In this document: one piece after another, positions 1 to 5,199 of the stretch
Numbering within the stretch: position 1 is the stretch's first letter
How the letters are laid out: each line of letters starts with the position of its first letter
Assembly: GCA_027335545.1 (NCBI GenBank)
Contig: DAHWHV010000395.1
Span: forward strand, 1-6,407
Direction of reading: 5' to 3'
Length of the DNA stretch: 6,407 bases
DNA from: Clostridia bacterium
GTDB lineage: Bacteria > Bacillota_E > RBS10-35 > JAJYVN01
The notes under the pieces: model-generated
What the model was told of the DNA's origin: nothing
The model's database searches: none
What the model saw: the letters and a program-made list of their open reading frames with translations, nothing else
Translations under genes and position numbers: made by a program

Positions 1-584
1 GAGACAATGGCGGCATGGCAGACACCGTACAGGGCGCTGTTCGCCGCGGACAGCGCCCGATTGACGGGATCGGCATGGTCCCAATCGTCCCGGTCGTAGT
101 TGCGGCCGGCCCAGTCGACCCCGAAGCGGCGCGCTGCCGCCGCGTACGCGGCTCGAACCCTGGCCCCCTCCCGGCCGCGGATCTGGCGTAGGGTGAACTC
201 GGGCGGCAGCGGTTCGGGAAAACGCATCTCGTACATTCGACGCACGACCTCCAGGCGGCGTTCCGGACTGGCCCAGAGACGCGCCTGCTGCAAGAGGCGT
301 GACGAGCTGCGGGTTTCTCCCATGCCCTGCGCGTAGAACCGCACGCCCTGCTCGCCAACCCAGGCGATCAGGCACCCGGATTCCGCGACCGTGGAGACCG
401 CCGCGTGGGTGATCGTCGTCCCCGGCCCCAGCATGAGCAGGCTGAGGGATGCGCACGGGATGTGAACCGTTCCACGGGCATCCGTTGTGCAGATGCCTTT
501 GTCTTCCTGATCGATGTGGGTGCGCTCGACGTAGAGGTAGCTCCAACTGTCGCGGACCTTCGGCAGGATGTGCAGATCCTTCAT
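1..584 (-). CDS. cas1: CRISPR-associated endonuclease Cas1, type I-E, partial (C-terminus outside window)
   Basis: Cas1 is the integrase of CRISPR adaptation; with Cas2 it inserts new spacers at the leader end of an array. Reading the minus strand from the ATG at 584 gives about 194 uninterrupted codons that run off the left edge. The N-terminus begins MKDLHILPKVRDSWSYLYVE, typical of Cas1e. Further marks are LMLGPGTTITHAAV (about 50-63), GVRFYAQGMGETRS (80-93), RRMYEMRFPE (115-124) and IRGREGARVRAAYA (135-148), where Glu139 matches the first metal-binding glutamate of Cas1 (Glu141 in E. coli). NRALSAANSALYGV (175-188) is the conserved helical core. The later His and Asp ligands would lie beyond position 1, as would cas2 and any array. 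Purine-rich sequence (GGAGGGAGA) sits 12-15 bases before the start, longer than ideal. Codon use is less extreme in G/C3 than in the right-hand genes, which may mean transfer. The family call is firm; the I-E subtype is inferred from recalled sequence similarity. Confidence 0.93.
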   Translation of the reverse strand, partial: MKDLHILPKVRDSWSYLYVERTHIDQEDKGICTTDARGTVHIPCASLSLLMLGPGTTITHAAVSTVAESGCLIAWVGEQGVRFYAQGMGETRSSSRLLQQARLWASPERRLEVVRRMYEMRFPEPLPPEFTLRQIRGREGARVRAAYAAAARRFGVDWAGRNYDRDDWDHADPVNRALSAANSALYGVCHAAIV

Positions 585-1160
585 CCCGCTTCACGTCTCC
601 CTCCACCGGCAGCGCCGTCTGGTGGCACATGCGCCCGGCCCGCCCCGGGCCACGACCGCGGGTCACCTCGGTCTGGGCAGAGCGGCCGGACCGGATCCCG
701 CGCCTCCTGGTCATGAAGCCGTCCACGTGCGATACCGCGGGAGGTGTGCCGCGTTTCTCAACGCACCTCTTTGCGTACCCGGAGCTGCGTTCGGAACGTC
801 ACGATGCATTTTGTTCTGCACCTCCATCCTGGGTCCTGCGCCCATCCGCGCGTTTGGGCGCAGACTTTTTCCTCTGATCCGGCCGACCGCGCACGTCGGA
901 GCCTCCTCCCACCGCCCCGTCGAGCCTGGACGGCTGCCCTGGTCGAAGCGCCAGGCGAGCCATCCCCCCAGGGTGGCGTCGTTCCGGGGTCGGGGGAGGC
1001 GCGAGGGGATGGGCGGGGGACGGATTGGAGAGACACGTTGTGGGCGCGGAGGGGGCGAAGGGCGGGGGAACGGGACGCGACGAGGGGGTGGCGCGCAATC
1101 AACCAGGCCGGCGCGGGGCGGCCTGCAAGCGGGACCTGGTGAGGAGGCGAAGACAGAGCG
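585..1160. other. Region without a confident gene, upstream of cas1
   Basis: This stretch separates the start of cas1 from the end of the IPT relic, both on the minus strand. In a complete type I-E operon cas6e and the Cascade genes would lie here; I checked all minus-strand frames by eye and saw no Cas6e, Cas5e or Cas7 motif. From about 715 to 582 one minus-strand frame has strongly G/C-biased third positions (it includes MCHQTALPVEGDVKR near its end), but it has no stop before cas1 and I do not recognise it. From about 960 to 1100 the plus strand is purine/G-rich and low in complexity. A plus-strand terminator at 836-870 is listed separately. No type I-E style repeat was found. Long open frames here are probably by-products of high GC. 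Confidence 0.5.
836..870 (+). terminator. Rho-independent terminator, plus strand
   Basis: A perfect 9-bp inverted repeat (CTGCGCCCA at 836-844, TGGGCGCAG at 855-863) encloses a 10-base loop. It is followed by AC and a run of five T at 866-870, the standard shape of an intrinsic terminator. The T run is only on the plus strand, so it does not serve the minus-strand genes on either side. No plus-strand gene is evident upstream, so it may end a small or antisense RNA, or be left from a lost gene. The structure is clear; the role is open. Confidence 0.68.
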
Positions 1161-1979
1161 TCAGGTCCCGACGAGGGCGAGCAGGCGCGGGCTGTGGGTG
1201 CTGAAGAAGCGGTGATGATCGTGCGGTTGGGGAGGAAGGTCTTGGTGAGCGCGACGGTAACGCTGCCATCGCCTGAAGGCCGTTGCCGTGAACCGGTCCG
1301 CGGCGCCCGTGCCGCTGGTGCCCCCGGTGGTGGTCACCGTCACGTCGACGGTGCCGCGGCCGGGCGGCGCCGTGGCCTGGATCTCCCCGTCCGAGACGAC
1401 GGTGAAGCTCGTGGCCGCCGCGCCCCCGAAGGCGACCGCCGTCGCGCCCGTGAAGCCCAGCCCGGGGATGGTCACCACCGTGCCGCCGGCGGCCGCCCCG
1501 CCGGAGGGATTCACGCCCGTCACGATCGGCTGCGTCACCAGCCCGCCCTCGGAGCCAGCCGCCTGATAGGTGACGCGATCGGCAGGCGCACTGGCGCCCG
1601 CCGGGGTGACCACCTCCACGTCCACGGGCGCACCCGCCGAGCCGGGCGGGGGCGTCAACGTGATCTGCCCGTCAGGAGTCGACCAGAAAGCTCGCCGCCG
1701 CGGCGGCACCGGTGCCCTGGGCGCCTGAGAGGAGCACCTGGCTCGCGCGCCATCGAAGCCGGACCCGGTGATCGCGACCTGCGTGCCGCCCGCGGCCGGT
1801 CCGCTCGGCGGGTTGATGCCGGTCACGACAGGCAGGGGGTTTCCCTGGAGGAAGCGTCGCTCGACCCCGTCGAGCAGCGTGGCCGCCTGGGCGCGGGTCA
1901 TCAAATCTCCGCGCGGCCGTCTGATACCCCCGGCTTCAGCCGTGGGCAGAGCCGCGCGTTCCCTCCCTTGCGCGGACAT
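1161..1979 (-). pseudogene. SLH/IPT-TIG domain surface-protein relic, 5'-truncated and frameshifted
   Basis: The minus-strand frame (272 codons) starts at the ATG at 1979, but its first ~19 codons come from the left end of the adjacent tnpB element. Native coding begins near 1922. MTRAQAATLLDGVERR matches the C-terminal motif of an S-layer homology domain. Two IPT/TIG beta-sandwich domains follow, each opening with a V-T-G-(I/V)-N-P ... AAGGT motif (near 1829 and 1529); such domains are common in cell-surface proteins. Four indels are visible. The frame leaves at about 1745 and returns at about 1675: in the alternative frame the missing part reads SQVLLSGAQGTGAAAAASF, which restores the alignment with domain two (GF.GA..V...SF.V.SDG.I...PPG). 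It leaves again at 1274, giving GDGSVTVALTKTFLPN, and returns near 1208, ending LLALVGT and TGA at 1161. No 5' part of an SLH gene is found on the far side of the element. Sequencing indels are an alternative to decay. Confidence 0.72.
1927..1946. repeat. Left-end hairpin of the tnpB element (copy of the right-end hairpin)
   Basis: CCCCCGGCTTCAGCCGTGGG folds on itself (CGGCT pairs with AGCCG, flanked by CCC and GGG). The same 20 bases, with two mismatches in the loop, recur in the same orientation at 3145-3164. A second inverted repeat follows (CCGCGC at 1952-1957 with GCGCGG at 1970-1975). Subterminal hairpins are the signature by which the Y1 transposase recognises ends of this family. Confidence 0.7.
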
Positions 1980-1996
1980 AGTATCTGTGGTACTAT
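1968..1996 (+). promoter_or_regulatory. tnpB promoter overlapping a palindrome
   Basis: TTGCGC at 1968-1973 and TACTAT at 1991-1996 are 17 bases apart, a reasonable sigma-A pair. The -10 box is one arm of a perfect 6-bp inverted repeat, ATAGTA at 1978-1983 and TACTAT at 1991-1996. Transcription would be expected to start about seven bases after the -10 box, at or next to the ATG at 2003, so the mRNA may be leaderless. The palindrome could also be an operator or a hairpin at the element end. Confidence 0.5.
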
Positions 1997-3157
1997 ATGA
2001 CCATGGACTTGACGCTTCGACTGCGGGTACGGGTAAGTGGGGACCCGGATGAGGCGCTGCGAGAAACCATCGCGCAGTACACCGCCTCGTTCAACCGTGT
2101 CTGCGCCGCAGGATGGGAGATGCCGCGTCTCAACGGCGTCGAACTCCACCACGAGACCTACGCTGCGGAGCGGGCGGCAACGTTGTTGCCCTCTCAACTG
2201 GTTTGTAGCGCCCGTGTAAAAGCCACCGAAGCTATCGCATCCTGTCGGGCGCGTGCGCGCAAAGGACGGAAAGTCTCGTGCCCCCGTTCGCGCCGGGCGG
2301 CCATCCGTTACGACGCCCGTTCGGCCAAGGTCCATCTTGCGGAAGGCTACGCGACCTTGGCAACCATTGCCGGACGACAGCGCGTGACTCTGTTTATCCC
2401 CCCTTGCCATGTGGACCGCAAGGATCTCCCCGTTCGTTCGTCCGACCTCTGCTTGGACCGCAAGGGTCGGCTTTGGCTCCATGTCGTTGTTCAGGCCCCA
2501 GAACCCAGCGCTGCCCCAACGGGAGAGGTGGTAGGGGTTGACCTTGGCGTTGCATGCCCCGCCGTGACATCGGATGCACAGTTCCTTGGCTCTCGCCATT
2601 GGCGCGAAGTCGAGGCCCGTTCGTTCCGTCTGCGCCGTGCTCTTCAGGCGAAAGGCACACGGTCGGCTAAGCGACACCTGCGTAAGGTGTCTGGCCGCCA
2701 GGAACGTTTCCGCCGGGATTGTGACCACGTGTTGTCCAAGCGCGTGGTCCAATCCGTGGAGCCCGGCGCGGTTTTGGTCTTCGAGGACCTGACCGACATC
2801 CGCGATCGCATGAAGGGACGCAAGAAGCAGCGCCGTCGCCTGCACTCGTGGTCCTTCTCGCGCCTGCTCGGCTTCGCACGCTACAAGGCTGCCCTGGCGG
2901 GCGTGGCTGTCGCCACGGTCGATCCCCGCTACACCAGCCAGAAGTGCAGCCGATGCGGGCACCGGGAGAAGGCCAACCGTCCGAGTCGCGGCGACTTCCG
3001 CTGCAAGCAATGCGGCTTCTCCCTCCACGCGGACCTAAATGCGGCCAGGAACATCGGAGCCAACCACCTTGCCAGCCTTGCTATACGTGGGGCTGGCGGG
3101 CCGCCGTCAACCGGCCTGTCGCGGCGCGATCCAGCAGCCGCAAGCCCCCGGCTCTAG
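1997..3157 (+). CDS. tnpB: RNA-guided endonuclease TnpB (IS200/IS605 OrfB family)
   Basis: TnpB is the RuvC-type, RNA-guided DNA nuclease ancestral to Cas12; it uses an RNA from the element's right end and favours keeping the element at its donor site. The product is 386 residues, a usual full length. The N-terminal part (about 1-175) corresponds to the wedge/REC region. The RuvC core follows: Asp182 in GVDLGV, Glu263 in LVFEDLTDI and Asp346 in HADLNAARN, so all three catalytic acids are present. A zinc finger lies between the last two, with Cys317-x2-Cys320 (KCSRCGH) and Cys336-x2-Cys339 (CKQCGF), after the conserved DPRYTSQ. An Arg/Lys-rich stretch (about 267-281) fits the family. No frameshift is seen. 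ATG 1997 and ATG 2003 are both in frame; no Shine-Dalgarno precedes either, and the promoter position favours 2003. The Ala/Pro-rich tail (after 353) is where the guide-RNA scaffold overlaps the gene. Confidence 0.95.
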   Translation: MTMDLTLRLRVRVSGDPDEALRETIAQYTASFNRVCAAGWEMPRLNGVELHHETYAAERAATLLPSQLVCSARVKATEAIASCRARARKGRKVSCPRSRRAAIRYDARSAKVHLAEGYATLATIAGRQRVTLFIPPCHVDRKDLPVRSSDLCLDRKGRLWLHVVVQAPEPSAAPTGEVVGVDLGVACPAVTSDAQFLGSRHWREVEARSFRLRRALQAKGTRSAKRHLRKVSGRQERFRRDCDHVLSKRVVQSVEPGAVLVFEDLTDIRDRMKGRKKQRRRLHSWSFSRLLGFARYKAALAGVAVATVDPRYTSQKCSRCGHREKANRPSRGDFRCKQCGFSLHADLNAARNIGANHLASLAIRGAGGPPSTGLSRRDPAAASPRL

Positions 3158-3173
3158 CCGTGGGGTCGGTGAC
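3040..3173 (+). ncRNA. Putative omega-RNA (reRNA) of TnpB
   Basis: In characterised TnpB elements the guide RNA scaffold spans the 3' end of tnpB and the right end, and the guide is the DNA just past the element. Here the last ~100 bases of tnpB and the bases after it are rich in pairing. They finish with a strong hairpin (3145-3165) followed by GTCGGTGAC (3165-3173). If the scaffold ends there, the guide would begin near 3174. The 5' limit is a guess from family size; no processing site can be seen, and the exact 3' limit needs RNA data or comparison of copies. Confidence 0.45.
3145..3165 (+). repeat. Right-end hairpin of the tnpB element, spanning the tnpB stop
   Basis: This is the second copy of the left-end hairpin: CCCCCGGCT and AGCCGTGGGG around a two-base loop. 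The tnpB stop codon TAG (3155-3157) lies in the loop and 3' arm, so coding and structure overlap. It is the likely last stem of the guide RNA scaffold. Confidence 0.65.
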
Positions 3174-3196
3174 ACCCGCTCTTGATACCCGCTCTT
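3174..3196 (+). repeat. Tandem 10-mer next to the right end
   Basis: ACCCGCTCTT occurs at 3174-3183 and again at 3187-3196, separated by GAT. The 8-mer TGATACCC (3183-3190) inside it also occurs at the left junction (1922-1929). The repeat may mark the insertion junction or be chance in GC-rich spacer DNA. Confidence 0.4.
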
Positions 3197-3385
3197 ACCC
3201 GCCCTGCCCGCCGCGGGGAGCGGAGCGCCGCCCGCGGCTTCCCGCCGGGCCCGCGACCCGAGGCGACCCACGGCGGCCCAACGGCGATCCCAGCGACCCG
3301 AGCCGACGCAAGACGAACCCGCGGAGACCCCGAGCACCCCGAGTCGACGCGAATGATGATAGCGTGTAGCCCTGGAGGGATGGCC

Positions 3386-4228
3386 TTGCGGCGCGCGCTC
3401 GTGGCCCTGACCCTGGCGGCGGCCGCCCTGGCCGGTTGCGGGCACCGGCCCGCGACGGTCCGCCCCGCCTCGACCTCGGCCCCCCCACCCTCGGCGGCGA
3501 AAGGCGGCGACCACGCATCCCGGGCCTCCAAGGGCTCGACCGCGCGGGCGGCGGCCCACCGGGCCACCCCCTCCGGCAGCGCCGCGGCGCCGCGCCCCGG
3601 CAACCGCGCCTTCCGCCCCATCCTGCCCCTGCTGCGGCGCACGGGGCCGGCGCCGCTGCTGCCGGCCTGGTTGCCCCCGTTGAGCGGCGGCCGGAGCTAC
3701 TACTTCTCCGTGCGGGCCAGCGCCACCACCTACAGCGTGGAGGTCGCCTCCGTCCCGGGGACGCACGCGCCCAATAGCCTGAAGTCCGTGCCCCAGGCGG
3801 ATCTGCTCGCGGTGCTGCAGGCCGGCGCGGCCGGCGCGCTCGGGCCGAGCCCGGCCTTCGCGGCCCCCGCCAGGGGCGGCGTGGCCGAGGGCATCGCCCT
3901 GGGGGCCCACGGCCTCTACTTCCCGCAGCAGGGCGGCCTGACCTACTCCCTGCTGCGCTGGCGCGTGGGGGGCTGGACCTACGAGGTCGCGGACACCACG
4001 GGGCTCGGGGCGGGCGCCCCGGTGCTCCTACCCTACGCCAGCTCCCTCGTCTCCGCCCTGCCCGCCGGGCAGACCCCGGTCCCCGGGGTCCGTGCGGGCA
4101 CGGTGGCGCAGGCGTTGGCGCCCGACAACGCGGCGGTGTGGGTCCTCTTCACGCAGGGCCCGTGGCACTACCGGATCGAGGGCTACAACGCCCCGGCCCT
4201 GAAGCTCGCCCGCAGCATCGATCCCTGA
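3386..4228 (+). CDS. Predicted lipoprotein of unknown function
   Basis: I do not recognise the family. The N-terminus is a lipoprotein signal: two arginines, then a hydrophobic Ala/Leu run ending in the lipobox LAGC (Cys18 from this start), so the protein should be lipid-anchored outside the membrane. About 85 residues of Ala/Pro/Ser/Thr/Arg-rich spacer follow. A globular part then runs from SYYFSVRASATTYSVEVASV to the C-terminus, with aromatic beta-strand-like stretches (LLRWRVGGWTYEVADTTG, WVLFTQGPWHYRIEGYNA) suggesting a beta-rich extracellular domain. Start choice: GGAGGG at 3374-3379 touches the ATG at 3380 but lies about 7 bases before the in-frame TTG at 3386, so TTG is preferred; the mature protein is the same either way. 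The frame stays open back to 3182, but that part is Arg/Pro-rich with no Shine-Dalgarno. Third positions are almost all G/C, so coding is secure. 280 residues; stop TGA. Confidence 0.82.
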   Translation: MRRALVALTLAAAALAGCGHRPATVRPASTSAPPPSAAKGGDHASRASKGSTARAAAHRATPSGSAAAPRPGNRAFRPILPLLRRTGPAPLLPAWLPPLSGGRSYYFSVRASATTYSVEVASVPGTHAPNSLKSVPQADLLAVLQAGAAGALGPSPAFAAPARGGVAEGIALGAHGLYFPQQGGLTYSLLRWRVGGWTYEVADTTGLGAGAPVLLPYASSLVSALPAGQTPVPGVRAGTVAQALAPDNAAVWVLFTQGPWHYRIEGYNAPALKLARSIDP

Positions 4229-4341
4229 GGGCCCCCGAGCCGCCCGGAGGCGGTCCGGCCAGCGGCCGCGGCACCCGGCGGGTCGGACCACCGCCCCTGG
4301 GACGCGCCCCCCTGCGCGGACGAGACCCGCCCCCCCGGAGA

Positions 4342-4370
4342 TTGACAGCCGCCCCCCGAGCGAATACCCT
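4342..4370 (+). promoter_or_regulatory. Sigma-A type promoter of the dsrE2-tusA-rhodanese genes
   Basis: A consensus -35 TTGACA (4342-4347) and a TACCCT -10 (4365-4370) are separated by exactly 17 bases. They lie 67 bases before the dsrE2 start, in the gap after the lipoprotein stop (4228), in surroundings that are otherwise almost all G/C. The site implies the sulfur genes are transcribed separately from the lipoprotein. No regulator-binding palindrome was recognised with confidence. Confidence 0.62.
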
Positions 4371-4437
4371 GGAACCTGGCGGTTATAGGCAGATTCGCCC
4401 CGCGGCGTGGGAGCGAACGGACCGCCTGGAGGTCGCC

Positions 4438-5049
4438 ATGGCGCAGCCCGCTTCCGCGCCTACGTCTCAGCCTGCGGCGCGCGCGGCCCAGGCCGGCGAA
4501 GCCCAGGCCCCCCTCACCGAGGCGGACGTCCGCCGCATCGTGCGCGAGGAGGTCGGGCAGGCCCTGCGCCAGGACCCGGCCGCCCGCCGGGCCTGCCTCA
4601 TCGTCAGCAAGGGCACCCTGGACTGGGCCTACCCGCCGTTCATCCTCGGCAGCGCCGCGGCGGCCGCCGGCCTGGAGGTCTTCCTCTTCTTCACCTTCTA
4701 CGGCCTCGGCCTGCTGCGCAAGGACTTCGAGCGGCACCTCGCCGTCTCCCCGGTCGGGAACCCGGCCATGCCCATGCCCGTCCCAATGGCCGATCTGTTC
4801 ACGGCCCTGCCGGGCATGAAGGCCATGGCCACCGGGATGATGAAGTCCATGTTCAAGCGCAAGGGCGTGGCCGCGATCAGCGAACTGCGCGACGTCTGCC
4901 TGGAATCCGGGGTGCATCTGGTCGCCTGCACGATGACCATGGAGGTCTTCGGGTTCTCCAAGGACGACTTCGTGGACGGGGTCGAGTTTGGGGGCGCGGG
5001 GGCCTTCCTTTCGGAGGCACGGCGCAGCCACCTCACCCTGTTCATCTGA
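4438..5049 (+). CDS. dsrE2: DsrE2-type sulfur carrier protein (DsrE/F-like family)
   Basis: DsrE2 belongs to the DsrE/DsrF-like superfamily; linked with TusA and rhodanese it takes part in handing on protein-bound sulfane sulfur in sulfur metabolism. The ATG at 4438 has a good Shine-Dalgarno (GGAGG, 4428-4432, five bases away). The 203-residue product has an Ala/Pro-rich start and a charged helix (about 26-46), then the family core: ACLIVSKGTLDWAYPPFIL (52-70), the hydrophobic LEVFLFFTFYGLGLL (79-93), and the strongly conserved VSPVGNPAMPMP (103-114) with LPGMKAMATGMMKSM (124-138). The C-terminal part holds Cys154 and Cys164 (VCLESGVHLVACTMTMEVFG), candidate persulfide-carrying residues; Cys53 is a third. 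The hydrophobic segment 67-93 could associate with a membrane, as proposed for some DsrE2 proteins. TusA follows after a 150-base gap. The N-terminal extension (about 45 residues) is longer than I expect for the family core. Confidence 0.9.
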   Translation: MAQPASAPTSQPAARAAQAGEAQAPLTEADVRRIVREEVGQALRQDPAARRACLIVSKGTLDWAYPPFILGSAAAAAGLEVFLFFTFYGLGLLRKDFERHLAVSPVGNPAMPMPVPMADLFTALPGMKAMATGMMKSMFKRKGVAAISELRDVCLESGVHLVACTMTMEVFGFSKDDFVDGVEFGGAGAFLSEARRSHLTLFI

Positions 5050-5064
5050 GGGAGGACTCACCCG

Positions 5065-5091
5065 TTGACCCCGCCCGAGCACTCGCCGTAG
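5065..5091 (+). other. Possible 8-codon leader reading frame between dsrE2 and tusA
   Basis: A GGGAGG (5050-5055), starting right after the dsrE2 stop, is spaced nine bases from a TTG that opens MTPPEHSP and a stop. It may be a real short leader, a decayed gene start, or chance. The rest of the gap to tusA is GC-rich with short inverted repeats (for example GGTGCG near 5096 and CGCACC near 5124). Confidence 0.2.
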
Positions 5092-5199
5092 AGCGGTGCG
5101 GCGGGGCGTGCACCCCAAAGCGGCGCACCCGCGCGCGCCGCTGGGGCGGAAGCGGGCCGGGGCCCGGGACCCCGCCGCGCGGACTGGGGAGGGACGGCC

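Larger units (their letters stand above)
1922..3173 (+). mobile_element. IS200/IS605-family, IS1341-type element (tnpB only)
   Basis: The element carries only tnpB; no tnpA (Y1 transposase) is present, which makes it IS1341-type, mobile only if TnpA is supplied in trans. Three consecutive inverted repeats lie left of the gene (1927-1946, 1952-1975, 1978-1996), like the subterminal hairpins of this family. At the right end a second copy of the first hairpin (3145-3165) spans the tnpB stop codon. Boundaries are inferred: the left one from where the flanking SLH/IPT reading ends (about 1922), the right one from the end of the hairpin plus GTCGGTGAC (about 3173). These elements make no target duplication and lack terminal inverted repeats, so exact ends cannot be read from one copy. 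Confidence 0.75.

Noticed and set aside
585..1160. Cas6e C-terminus or type I-E CRISPR repeats
   Set aside because: A Gly/Arg-rich stretch near 640 loosely recalls the Cas6e glycine-rich loop, but the surrounding residues do not fit; GGGGATGG near 1005 is not part of any repeated unit.
568..1215. Plus-strand open frame (215 codons) right of cas1
   Set aside because: Arg/Gly/Pro-rich low-complexity product, crosses a strong terminator and the end of the IPT relic, and has no clear ribosome site.
1194..2000. Plus-strand open frame opposite the IPT/TIG relic
   Set aside because: The minus-strand reading shows clear IPT repeats and an SLH motif; the plus-strand product is Arg/Gly-rich noise.
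1901..3028. Long minus-strand open frame (375 codons) opposite tnpB
   Set aside because: It mirrors the well-supported TnpB gene; no family motif, and codon bias fits only the plus-strand frame.
1922..3196. Target-site duplication flanking the tnpB element
   Set aside because: The only shared octamer is not at exact boundaries, and this family inserts without duplicating its target.
3182..3385. Upstream extension of the lipoprotein reading frame
   Set aside because: Arg/Pro-rich, no ribosome site at 3182 or 3353, and it would bury the lipoprotein signal inside the protein.
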